Origin: an uncultured Rhizobiaceae group bacterium | GTDB taxonomy: Bacteria; Pseudomonadota; Alphaproteobacteria; Rhizobiales; Rhizobiaceae | Length of the DNA stretch: 64,000 nucleotides | Assembly: GCA_937930635.1 (NCBI GenBank) | Contig: CALHCF010000003.1 | Location: 1-64,000, forward strand | Direction: 5' to 3' | Part shown: piece by piece, positions 42,401 through 52,428 of the stretch | Layout: the number at the start of each line of letters is the position of its first letter | How positions within the stretch are numbered: position 1 is the first letter of the stretch | The notes under the pieces: generated by a model | The model's input: the letters and a program-made list of their open reading frames with translations, nothing else | Database searches by the model: none | What the model was told of the DNA's origin: nothing | Made by a program: the position numbers and the translations under genes

Positions 42401-45400
42401 CACCAGCCACTCCACCGAGAAAGGCGGTTGAGGACAGGGACGATGTCGCTGTTGGCGCCTGTCCGCCGCTGTCGTCCAAAATGGTTGAAGGCGGGTTGGA
42501 GGCGGTGCCAGCTGTGCCATCCCAGACCCGGAACTCGAGATTGGCTGCACCGGAAAAACCAATATCCGCAACGAACCGGAACACCGTTAGATGATTGAAC
42601 AGCAGTGCTTCACCGTCAGGCACAGGTTGCGGATCGATATTCGCTTCATCACCAACCTGAAAATCGGTCCATTCATGGGACGGCAGATCGGTTCGCAAAT
42701 ACTGCCAGCGGCCGTCATATTCATTGGCAAAGGTGACACCAATGCCGATTTCATCGCCTTCAGCATCCACAATATCCAACTGTCCAAGCAGGTCCTGTAC
42801 AGAAATCAGACCGAGACTTTGGGCAATTGCACCACTGCTGAGTGCTGTTCGCACATCATCGCCGGTCAATTGTGCCACAGTCGCAAAGTCCTGTGGAGAC
42901 AATGCAACAATCGGGCTTGGAAGAGCGCCACCAACTTCAACAACGGTTCCCAAAGGTTCTGCGATGACAGTTGGTACCGGCGAATCATTGGTGCGAGACA
43001 CGGTCAGGGTCGACGTCGCAATGGTCCGAGCAAAAGGATCAATCACCCTGAATTCGAAAATTCGGTTCCCCTCAGCATTATTTTGATTGAGGTTTTGATA
43101 AGCCAACAGGCGCATGAAGCCTTGCAGGTCATCGGAAGGGAGAGGCTGACCCGCACCGGTGGCATTTTGAATTGTAATGACCCCAGCAGCATAGCTGACA
43201 TCAAAGGTGGTTGACCCAAATGTCAGGGGGTTGGGGGCGATGATTGTACCCGTACCAAGGTCGATCGTGAGCTGCAGCGCGCCTTCGTCAATGCGGAAGA
43301 GTTCATCCGAACCATCATTGACTGCTGGTAGAGTGATCGCAATCTCGACTGTGGTGATGTTGTTTTCGTCATCCTGCACTATCGCATCGAAAGTGAGCAG
43401 ATTGGTAAGCGGTTCTCCCGGCGTATCTTCGATAAAGACAGCATTGTAATCGGTTCCCGGCAACGCACCATTCAGGTCCACGACAGGCGCATCATTGTCG
43501 CCAGTAATTGTAATTGTGACTGTGGCTGTATCGGTGTCACCACCATCAGATAGCGTGTAGGTGAATGTATCGGTGTCCGTCTCCCCTGTGCTCAGACTGT
43601 CAAATGCACCATTGGGATCATAGTCAAATGTTCCATCCGTGCGAATGGTCAACAATGCTCCCGATGGCAGGGTGATCTGCTGATTATTCGTAATGTCAGC
43701 ATTGTTGATCTGTGTTACCGTAAGCGGATCATTATCGGCATCACTATCAACACCATTGCCGTTGTCTGACAGCAAATTGCCATCGGTAATGATCCCGATT
43801 TCAGCGGTTCCGGCCTCCGGGTCTTCGTTGATGGAAAAGTTGTCATCCTGTGCAACCGGCAACGAGCGGGCGATCACCTCTACTGTTGCCGTTGCAACAT
43901 TGGACAATATGATGGGCTCTCGCTGAAAGCTTATATTGTCGATTCCAAAGTCATTTCCAGTTGGATTGACAGACAAGTTGCGAATTTCAAAATTCGCGGA
44001 AGTTGAATCTCCATTGGCAAATTCAACGGTAAAGGTCTCAAACATGTTGACTGGCAGAACACTTATCGTTTGCAGAACAACATCATTGACAACAATCTGG
44101 AAAGGCCCGGCAGCCACGCTGTTCACGCGGCCAAGATCAACGCTGATCGTATAGTCTGTGTTTGGTTCTACTGGAATATTGTCGCGCCCAAAAACCGTGT
44201 TTTCACCAGCCGGGGCAACACCGAATGTGTTGTGAAACAGGAAGTTGCCATCCGCACCCGCGCCCAGACCCAACGGGCTGGAGGATGAATCTGTTCGCAC
44301 ACCAGGCGCTGCGATATATCCGTTCAGCGTGTCGGCTCCGGTGCTCGTTACGCCTTCACTGCCATAATAGACGGATGAACCAATCTGAGCCGAGGTTGCA
44401 CGTCCGCCTGCAGTCAGTTCTTCGAAATCAATTACGAAGGTTGCCGGATCAAACTGTGCGACCTGAAAATCAAACATGCGGTCATTCGCATCACTGGGCG
44501 TTGCTGCCATATTTCGGTAGGTGACACTACGAATAAGGGCGTCCATATCCGCATTCGAGATGCTGCCATTTGACTGTTCCCGAACGGTAATCACGCCATC
44601 ATGGAATGAAATATCAACCATCGCCGTGGTGCCGGGAACAAGAACGCCACCCTGAGCAAAGTCCCCACTCAGCGGAATATCGACACCAGCAATCTGCAAT
44701 ATTTCACTTGTACCATCGGGGAAATTGCCGGTCGGCGTGATGGTCAGGAAAGTGAAATCGCTTATGCGCCCCCCATCAAGGACATCAGCATCCACATCCA
44801 CGATAGGTACAGCAGCAGAGCCTGCTGTGAACTGTGAAGAGAAGTCACGGTCTGTATCTGAAACTGAGGCGGTGGAGTTCAGGTCCAAAACAGGTGGGTT
44901 CGGTAAATCCCTGAAATCGAGATCGGCTGTCAGTGGGGTTACAGCACCCGCGACTGCGTCCGCATCTCTGTCCGGCAGATAGCCGTTCTGGTCAGACACC
45001 GCCGTAAGCGGATCGGTCACGCCTTCCGCCACCACAAACCCGTCATTGATATTGCCGTCTATTGCGTTTTCGAATTGGTCGAACAAACCGTCGCCATCAG
45101 CATCATTGGTGCTGTTAGAAAGCGTACCAATAGGAATTTCCGCCTGACCCAGGCCATTTTCCAACGTATCCGACAGACCATCATTGTCGCTGTCAGTATC
45201 AACATAGTCAGCATCGCCATCGGAATCTGAATCGACTGGTACGATGACATCAGCCGTTGCGATATTGAAACCGTAACTATCAATGACCACCGTGTTCGGG
45301 GCGCCATAAATGACAATCTGGATGGTGTGGGTTGCATTGTTTTGAAGGGCAACCAACCCGCCAATATCAAAATCCTGAAACCCCGAACTGGAACCGATAT

Positions 45401-48400
45401 TTGCTAAATCAAATTCTGCGGCAAGTTCTCCATCCAGCAAAATGGCAACATCGCCATCAAAGCGTGGGCCAAAAGTGGAAAACGAACTCAACGCTAAAAG
45501 ACGGTCAGGATTATCCGAAGTTGTAATATCAAATTGGATAAAAGCATTAGCCGCGATAGCCTCTTCCAGAGTTGCACGGTCTGTACCAATGAGTTGTGTT
45601 GCAGTCCCTGCTGCCGATGCTGTGAAGCCGGCGCCAAAGCTGACAGCAGAGCCGGAAACAACTTCGCCCCCTGAGCTGTTCGCCTCCAGTCCACCAGGAA
45701 AGGGAGTTGAGTTATGATCGAAAGACAGATTCGGCATAGCGTTGGGACGGGCAATATCTGCAAAAACACCACCCAGATTATCATCCAGACCGTCCCGGTT
45801 CACATCGGTAAAGCCCTGTGTCCCCGCGACCCCTGACGGGGCGATAAAGCCATCTGAGGTTTGAGCTTCAATAGTGTCGGTTATACCGTCATTGTCTGAA
45901 TCGATATCGAGATGGTCGGAAATACCATCCTGATCAGAATCCCTCTCAACGACGATGGAAACAGCCGTACTCAATACAAATGTCGTCTGATCAATCCCCT
46001 CAAAACGCCTGTCATTGTGGGATACGTCAACGCCGTAAGTCTCTCCCACTCCAAGGCTGAATCCAAGATCAAGGAACCGATTGAGGGATGTCTGGGTGCT
46101 GCGTGTGAAAACCGTGCCGTCAGCCAGACTTTGTCCATCGGCCAGACCAACACCATTGATCGTATGCGCACCCGTAACCGGATTGCGAATAACAACCGGG
46201 TCCTGGGACAATGTGTGATCTATGGTGAAGGCACCCCCCTCAACACGACCCGGCAGACCGCTGGTAAACGGCTCACCCTGCAAACTATGCGTTGCACCGG
46301 TAAAATTAAGGCCGGTAGAAGTCAGCGAATACCCATAGTTGTGACCGTCTATGTCGGGCAATGCGTAAACAAGTAGGATGGCAACTTCGCCTCCAACTTC
46401 GCCCACTTCAAGCGTCGGCGCGATGAACTGCGGATTTGCCGCTGTACCCGTTCCAAAACCGGGACCACCGGGGCCATCACCGTCTCCGGTAAAGCCAAAA
46501 TAGTCGAGTGTCAGGGAGCCGGCTTCGTTGTTCAGTTCATCAATAATGGGAATGCGGAAAAAACCACTTCCATCGCCATTTTCAGTGAGCTCTACAGTGC
46601 CGATAGTAAAGCCGTCGATCAGGCGGAACCCTTCTTGCGTATCAAGTATGCCGTCATTGTCATCATCGATATCGTCAACATCGAGAACACCATCGCCATC
46701 GGTATCCAGACCTGCGCCAAAACCAATTGTCACGGTTGCGGTGTCGGTTGCCCCGTTACCGTCGTCAATGGTGTAGGTGAACGTATCGGTTGGCCCGTTA
46801 AAGCCGTTGGGGTCGTAGGAAAAGGTGCCGTCAGAATTAACCGTCACCAGCGCTCCGGAAGCCAGGCTTGCTGAATTTCCCACATCACCGGAAACACCAT
46901 TGACCTCGGTTACCGTCAAAGTGTCATTTTCACCGTCGGAGTCGGCACCACCGCCGTTGTCGGCAAGCAAGTCTCCATTGATGATAGCCGTACCATCGGT
47001 CGTAAAAGTATCGTCCACGGCTGCCGGTGGATCGTTAACCGACACGACCTGAATACGGGTGGTTGCCGTATTCGACGCCTGCGTTGCATCATCTTCGACA
47101 ACGATAGTGATTTCACGGACCACGGCAGTCTGCGGATCAGCTGATACGTTCTGGAAGGTAATCGCCTGAATGGCTTGCTCATAATCATCAGCCGTAGCGT
47201 TGCCGGTCAGGATGATGTTTGAGGCAGTTGAAGAAGGATCGACCGCGATGCCCATGGGCAGGGTATCCGTGACCGCAATCAGGTCGTCAGTCTGTGCATT
47301 GGTCAGGGTTGCAGTTACACGGCTAATCCCGTCCATGTCATCTGCAATCTGGATATTGTCGGTTGCAATCGGCACCACGCTGCCACCTTCGAGAAAGATA
47401 TCAGCGTGATCGGGATTGGTGTCCGTCGTCTGCGGATTTGTGAAGATCGGTGTGAAGTTACCGTCAAATGTAAAGTTGGCCGCACCAGAACGATCATAGG
47501 TAATTTCAAAACTAGACGTGGATGTGAAGATCAACTGAACGGCGTTGGTTTCATCCATTCCAGGCGTACCAGGATCAGCATCCGATGGCTGAAACGTCAA
47601 AACACCGTTGTTGACTATTGGCATGAGGTCGCTGTTATCGGCAATGACAAACCCGTCGATGGCATCCTCAGAAATGCTGATACGTTCACCCCGAAAGCCC
47701 ATACTCTGGTTGCCGGTCTGATCGAGATCAGTGACCAGCAGGGTGAAATTGGCGGCAACAGGTGCGCCGGTAGTCGAATCGATCACCTCCCAACGCACAG
47801 TTGAAATATTCGTGCCATTGGGTGAACTGGAGTTCATATTCACATTCGCATTGTCACCATTCATGTTGGGTGACAGATTGAAGGTCGGATTCGCATTGAT
47901 GTTTTCAACGACAACTGCGCGAATATCGACGGCGCTGCCGTTGAACATTCCCACATTCTCAAACAGCGCCGTTTCACCATTCCCGACGCCATCAGCCAAC
48001 TCGCTTTGACCGTCATTGGCGATGATGGGAACTGTAAAGGCGAAAGCTATGAAACCATCCTGTCCCGGAGTTGGAGAGGTTTCTATAAAATCAAGATCAA
48101 GGGTTGGTGGATCATTGGCCACCGCAGTTGTGAATGCAAAGTCATAGGTATTGTCGATGATATTGTTGTTGCCGCTGATTGATTGCGGCAAATCAAATGT
48201 CGGATCGAACTCGTAATTATGAAACTCATTTCCGGCACGGTCCTGGATTAGACTACCGGCCGTAAAGAAGCGTCCATTGTGACCAGGAAAACCCATGGTG
48301 GTGGTGCTGTTTTCGTCACCAATGACAACGCTACCCCAGAACTGACCATTACCCGAACCGGTTGCACCAAGTTCAACCGTGGTCGCTGATGGAATGTTCC

Positions 48401-50429
48401 ACAGGACGTTCCCGGTAAATTCCGGGTCAAAATTAAAACCGTTGCTGCCATCGGGCGCGAACATATCCGATACATTGTTTATTCTGACAACACCTGAACC
48501 ATCTGCCTCAACATTAATGATAATAGTCTTGCCCGCCAGATTTGGGTCAAAGTTGATCGGCGTTCCAAACGGCAGGTCGAGTTGGTCTGGCGTTATGTTG
48601 AAAACCTGAATGTCGTCCGTGCCAGCACCGGCAAAAGTGACACCACCCCCGGTCACCGTTACCGTTCCTGTCGATGGTAGCGTGGCCCAAAAGGCAGATC
48701 GGGTCTGAAGATCCGCAATATCCTGTTCAAACGCAGCTATATCTGCAGCGACGGTTGAATCATTGGCGGTCTCATCCCCGGTTGCGGAAAAGATATTGCC
48801 CACATCGTTGATTTCACCACCGGCGCGCACGTTGTGGGTGGTTCCAAAACCAACGGTGATGTTGGTTCCGCCGCCGATATCAATATCACCCCCAACAATA
48901 AGTGTGTCTTGTCCCGCTTCGGGCACAACCTGTGAACCGACACCAACCCGGCCAAGACTGTTGAATCCGCTGGAGGCGCTGGTTTCAAAATCACCAACGA
49001 CAACGATAAGCCCCTCAGCTTCGGCACCAGCGTTGATGGTGTAGTCTCCGCCGACAAGAACACTGACCGAATTGTCATCACCAGCAATATTTCCATTGGT
49101 AATGGCTGGAAATACGGAAGGGGGATTTGTTCCGATCGCCTCGCTCAGACCGTCTCCTAGATTGTCCTCCAGCACCCCACCGGAAACAAGGCTGATTGTA
49201 TCACTGCGGATTCCATCTGTGGGATCTGGCGTCTGACCGACACCATCATCATCATTATCACCCGCCGAACCCGCATTTGCATTGTCAGGGAGGCTGCTCA
49301 CCCTGCCAACAAGAGCACCAGCACCGGTAAAATTGGAAGCAGCAATTTCGATGACATAGTCTCCGTCAGTCAGACCGGAGAAATTGTACTGCCCACCATT
49401 TGTCGTTGTGTCAGTTTGGAAAACGGACCCGTTCTGCAACAGGTTGACGACAACGCCATCGATCCCGGATTCCGAACCATCAAGAACTCCATTTGCGTTG
49501 GTATCATCCCAGACAATGTTTCCCAGTTCGAACGTATCAAGCGTTCCGGTAAATTCGGAACTTGCAATAGAGCTGGTCTCAATCTGCCCCTGCCGCACCT
49601 CAAGATCCCAGTCACCCCCCAGATTGGCAGCGCCGGTGAGGTCTTCAGACGCAGCAACATCAGCGCCTGTCAGTGTCGCAAGAGCTTCAACTGCCGACGC
49701 ACCTCGAGCGTGAGCACCGAAGTTGCAGCCGTAAAGCAGAATATCCGCAGATTGCGAAAGCGCCTCACGAATGATGATCATCTCATCAGCATGACGCCCA
49801 CGCATGGATGCTTCGGTCAGCTTGGCAGTTCCAAGATCAAGCGTACCGGACCGTCCATGGGAGATAATATGGACCGCATCAACATTGTCATGATCGGCCA
49901 ATACGCTGGCAATCTGTTCGACACCGTCTGATTCCGGACTAATTGTATAGACCTGAACATTGTCTCCAAACTGGGCCAGGAGGGTGGTTGCGTCTTCTAC
50001 CGCAGCATCAATGAACGCAATTTCCACCTTGGATGATGCGCCTGTTCCAGGGGCATCCGCCTGTTCTGCAAGTTGTGCATCAGGGTCCGCATCCATCGGC
50101 TCGTTTCCAGCCAATGCCGCAAGAACCGCTTGATCATTGCGACTTACCGCCGTTGCCCATGGCGCCACAGATGCATGACGGATGGACTGTTCAACGTCTT
50201 CTTGAACCTGCTCTGTTCTAGCCTGTTCAATGGCATCCATACCAGTCGCCATGCCAGCCGCATCGAGAAGAATGCGAGGTTCAAGCGCCTGAAGAGATTC
50301 AGCCGAGCGTACAACACCCAGATGAGAGAGATCGAACTCTTCGGGTTTTGCATTCTTCGAACTTTCGTCCTGCATTTTCGAGCAACTCATTGAACCGGGC
50401 TTCTTTACGCCCAATGACTCCACCGACAT
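36492..50429 (-). CDS. Giant (~4,645 aa) LEPR-XLL / DUF4347 / SdrD-B-like / choice-of-anchor A-like / VCBS-cadherin / TSP3 / putative-Ig repeat surface protein
   Basis: LEPRILLDAAGMATG near the N-terminus; HIISHGRSG...ILLYGCNFG; IVWDDTNANGVLDGSESGIDGVVV; many DxDxDGxxD Ca-binding modules; NDAPVxxxx-type repeats. ORF-track start is 50441; ATG at 50429 has a GGAAG Shine-Dalgarno. Confidence 0.92.
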   Translation of the reverse strand: MSVESLGVKKPGSMSCSKMQDESSKNAKPEEFDLSHLGVVRSAESLQALEPRILLDAAGMATGMDAIEQARTEQVQEDVEQSIRHASVAPWATAVSRNDQAVLAALAGNEPMDADPDAQLAEQADAPGTGASSKVEIAFIDAAVEDATTLLAQFGDNVQVYTISPESDGVEQIASVLADHDNVDAVHIISHGRSGTLDLGTAKLTEASMRGRHADEMIIIREALSQSADILLYGCNFGAHARGASAVEALATLTGADVAASEDLTGAANLGGDWDLEVRQGQIETSSIASSEFTGTLDTFELGNIVWDDTNANGVLDGSESGIDGVVVNLLQNGSVFQTDTTTNGGQYNFSGLTDGDYVIEIAASNFTGAGALVGRVSSLPDNANAGSAGDNDDDGVGQTPDPTDGIRSDTISLVSGGVLEDNLGDGLSEAIGTNPPSVFPAITNGNIAGDDNSVSVLVGGDYTINAGAEAEGLIVVVGDFETSASSGFNSLGRVGVGSQVVPEAGQDTLIVGGDIDIGGGTNITVGFGTTHNVRAGGEINDVGNIFSATGDETANDSTVAADIAAFEQDIADLQTRSAFWATLPSTGTVTVTGGGVTFAGAGTDDIQVFNITPDQLDLPFGTPINFDPNLAGKTIIINVEADGSGVVRINNVSDMFAPDGSNGFNFDPEFTGNVLWNIPSATTVELGATGSGNGQFWGSVVIGDENSTTTMGFPGHNGRFFTAGSLIQDRAGNEFHNYEFDPTFDLPQSISGNNNIIDNTYDFAFTTAVANDPPTLDLDFIETSPTPGQDGFIAFAFTVPIIANDGQSELADGVGNGETALFENVGMFNGSAVDIRAVVVENINANPTFNLSPNMNGDNANVNMNSSSPNGTNISTVRWEVIDSTTGAPVAANFTLLVTDLDQTGNQSMGFRGERISISEDAIDGFVIADNSDLMPIVNNGVLTFQPSDADPGTPGMDETNAVQLIFTSTSSFEITYDRSGAANFTFDGNFTPIFTNPQTTDTNPDHADIFLEGGSVVPIATDNIQIADDMDGISRVTATLTNAQTDDLIAVTDTLPMGIAVDPSSTASNIILTGNATADDYEQAIQAITFQNVSADPQTAVVREITIVVEDDATQASNTATTRIQVVSVNDPPAAVDDTFTTDGTAIINGDLLADNGGGADSDGENDTLTVTEVNGVSGDVGNSASLASGALVTVNSDGTFSYDPNGFNGPTDTFTYTIDDGNGATDTATVTIGFGAGLDTDGDGVLDVDDIDDDNDGILDTQEGFRLIDGFTIGTVELTENGDGSGFFRIPIIDELNNEAGSLTLDYFGFTGDGDGPGGPGFGTGTAANPQFIAPTLEVGEVGGEVAILLVYALPDIDGHNYGYSLTSTGLNFTGATHSLQGEPFTSGLPGRVEGGAFTIDHTLSQDPVVIRNPVTGAHTINGVGLADGQSLADGTVFTRSTQTSLNRFLDLGFSLGVGETYGVDVSHNDRRFEGIDQTTFVLSTAVSIVVERDSDQDGISDHLDIDSDNDGITDTIEAQTSDGFIAPSGVAGTQGFTDVNRDGLDDNLGGVFADIARPNAMPNLSFDHNSTPFPGGLEANSSGGEVVSGSAVSFGAGFTASAAGTATQLIGTDRATLEEAIAANAFIQFDITTSDNPDRLLALSSFSTFGPRFDGDVAILLDGELAAEFDLANIGSSSGFQDFDIGGLVALQNNATHTIQIVIYGAPNTVVIDSYGFNIATADVIVPVDSDSDGDADYVDTDSDNDGLSDTLENGLGQAEIPIGTLSNSTNDADGDGLFDQFENAIDGNINDGFVVAEGVTDPLTAVSDQNGYLPDRDADAVAGAVTPLTADLDFRDLPNPPVLDLNSTASVSDTDRDFSSQFTAGSAAVPIVDVDADVLDGGRISDFTFLTITPTGNFPDGTSEILQIAGVDIPLSGDFAQGGVLVPGTTAMVDISFHDGVITVREQSNGSISNADMDALIRSVTYRNMAATPSDANDRMFDFQVAQFDPATFVIDFEELTAGGRATSAQIGSSVYYGSEGVTSTGADTLNGYIAAPGVRTDSSSSPLGLGAGADGNFLFHNTFGVAPAGENTVFGRDNIPVEPNTDYTISVDLGRVNSVAAGPFQIVVNDVVLQTISVLPVNMFETFTVEFANGDSTSANFEIRNLSVNPTGNDFGIDNISFQREPIILSNVATATVEVIARSLPVAQDDNFSINEDPEAGTAEIGIITDGNLLSDNGNGVDSDADNDPLTVTQINNADITNNQQITLPSGALLTIRTDGTFDYDPNGAFDSLSTGETDTDTFTYTLSDGGDTDTATVTITITGDNDAPVVDLNGALPGTDYNAVFIEDTPGEPLTNLLTFDAIVQDDENNITTVEIAITLPAVNDGSDELFRIDEGALQLTIDLGTGTIIAPNPLTFGSTTFDVSYAAGVITIQNATGAGQPLPSDDLQGFMRLLAYQNLNQNNAEGNRIFEFRVIDPFARTIATSTLTVSRTNDSPVPTVIAEPLGTVVEVGGALPSPIVALSPQDFATVAQLTGDDVRTALSSGAIAQSLGLISVQDLLGQLDIVDAEGDEIGIGVTFANEYDGRWQYLRTDLPSHEWTDFQVGDEANIDPQPVPDGEALLFNHLTVFRFVADIGFSGAANLEFRVWDGTAGTASNPPSTILDDSGGQAPTATSSLSSTAFLGGVAGDYDGDGVNDIDDLDDDNDGILDTVENLGTGFANEATVLVGPNLYESFNGGTFGFASGAPDESPATDPYAGAVTGGSYDQFDPNVGSNIVGGINHGEYTYISNQQTPRFSTHAFPAIDPVYGETGRFFLSDPSSDTPTLSDVVTGLIPGSTYEYSFWAATPENSSSQNNIDVIFNGSVVFSTGPLGVSIGTVNWIRHSFEFVAPASGTLNIDLTSTETGSRGNDFYLDNIELRQIVSDTDGDGIANSLDVDSDNDGISDLIESGQDFTIVDINNDGFHDGGVDPITGIPLAANGGAGVTPVNSDTDTLADYLDLDSDDDLIADQIEAQPTAGYQTLTNVNNATNFGVNDIGLFAPSNTDANAPTGDTRFDFRDNDSDADGMSDELESGLARAGTDNDNNGIDDGTNADYGDGDGDINDPTADPGGLANEFGDRTQVGYRERPDTDGDGVDDVDDIDDDNDGILDTAEGATSGGLILGPQQSVSASTIAPGPSGGPVTTAGSHSFIGPDGTVITITDITGNQTTLDGQLGYRIGTDSATTDRTYTVTFSQPVGNVNIGLGFINNDVGFNTPSGEERIGNFTVNAGTVSLGWTDDGDGVHATLFDGTFVSTVPGGFGAQSGGVLNLSSDQPFDTITFQYDSQQSNPFGIIMNQVEYSSATISGGVTGIDTDGDGIFNHLDIDSDNDGITDNIEAQTTAGYIAPSGTGNPDAGGSFVDTNRDGLDDAYDSGVAALGDLMGHVGDGLNPVNTDGETPPPGSAIVVDATPDYLDTDSDGDGLDDASENGLNIALQTGLSTSLNDADGDGLFDVFETAIDGNANDGFVVNEGIADPLNTAGNYLPDAGGDASVGTAIPLINDLDYRDINDGPVAQNDTGTTDEDTELSGSVFAPNGTLIGDIDPDGDTLNVTRVATGNDVTALGTLADGAGVGIPVAGSNGGTFTVNSDGSYSFDPGDDFNGLGVGETMTTQVVYQIDDGNGGTDTAVVTITMEGRNDGPIPVDPTQPPIDPGNPPIGVPFDPQTPFEPPMDPQDYIPAQTGEDGALQPPFDLTPYFGDPDSTDTITLTIDPADLPPGLLFDGTSITGTPDADASQQTNIPGGTPGTYVITITATDPSGAAFTTSVTFTINNPAPVAQDDTGTTDEDTELSGSVFAPNGTLIGDIDPDGDPLNVTRVASGNDVTALGTLADGAGVGIPVAGSNGGLFTIGPDGSYTFDPGQDFNGLDDGETVATEVVYQIDDGEGGVDTAVVTILVEGSNDAPVVIDPNDPGPDPANPVPADPATVIPVQAVTDGEDFSATPLIDVSVFALDPDGTDEPITFTTVDPLPNGLVLNLDGTVTGVVDSSASQGGPNGNGIYPVMITISDGDDTSTVTLMINVTNPPPVAVNDTVMLDEDDLVLTGNVITDPATGDNDTAPDNDVLTVVMADQNGMSITVGTPFTLAGGGILTLNDDGSYMFDPGMAYNGLDEGETVVEVISYTVDDGNGGTDTATLTLTVTGSNDAPVIVDPANPGPDPRNPVPADPLTVVPVQVITDAADYSTTPLVDISAYVIDPDGSDEPLIFTTTSPLPAGLVLNPDGTVTGVLDNSASQGGPNGDGTYPITITISDGDDESTVTLVIDASNPPPVAVMIPDQQSVEGFDFDFNITGFFDDTDDDDLTFSAVGLPDGLFLDPLTGGVSGTLSGFASSRGPGGDGLYPVIVTADDGEGGLISTTFLFTVLAQQEANDTTPQALPVIPADFTEVPVVGPVGLTVSNAINGSDAQGLRIGLDADQPVQSAVNGVAPLGGNTALGDRAISSAISAATETDRLTGTGLNAHPYRGGQIDLSFANGQGTVTLRAVTSLDHIHVDLKTFGTAPILDWDIRMGDGSARPAWINMPSSNSIIIERVGDVDTVDVIIFARLRDGSQVSIPVQIDMQSGAMTTTGEPLEQSPGEVEVQDLQSRNDNNPASATPLSDEIARLATAAETATRSLFRT
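38812..39806 (-). repeat. Near-identical in-frame direct repeat (two ~205-nt copies, 789 nt apart) inside the giant gene
   Basis: 38812-39017 and 39601-39806 both encode (P)VAQxDTGTTDEDTELSGSVFAPNGTLIGDIDPDGDxLNVTRVAxGNDVTALGTLADGAGVGIPVAGSNGG. Confidence 0.9.
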
Positions 50430-50466
50430 GTGCACTTCCATCTTGGTTGCAGGCCTATTTCAAAAT

Positions 50467-50479
50467 CAACTATTAGTTG
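50467..50479. promoter_or_regulatory. Inverted repeat CAACTA-T-TAGTTG in the AT-rich region upstream of the giant gene
   Basis: Perfect 6-bp arms with 1-nt spacer; the surrounding ~130 nt is markedly AT-rich. Confidence 0.4.
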
Positions 50480-50760
50480 TATTTTTTAACAAGTCACTAC
50501 TTTTGCGAGAAGTTTTTTACAAGTTGCTCAATATTGGGGATATCAAATGCCCCGAAACAAAAAAGTTCCCGATAAAATTATTTGAAAACAGAGCTTTGGT
50601 CGGCCGGACGAAGATCAGACAAACGGAACCAGTCAACAACTTAAATGTCCGTTCACCTCACCTGACAGCCTGATTTTGAGCGTAGCGGAACAAATACAAC
50701 CAGAATGGAGCGCTTGATTCGCTTACGGTAATGGTTACGTGGCGGCGCTCTCATACCAGT

Positions 50761-52428
<1,668 letters not shown>

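Noticed and set aside
36630-50393. Dozens of 60-240-aa ORFs on both strands inside the giant gene (for example 39798..40532 +, 41403..42101 +)
   Set aside because: All lie inside the single continuous 4,649-codon minus frame with recognisable domains; no independent signals or families.
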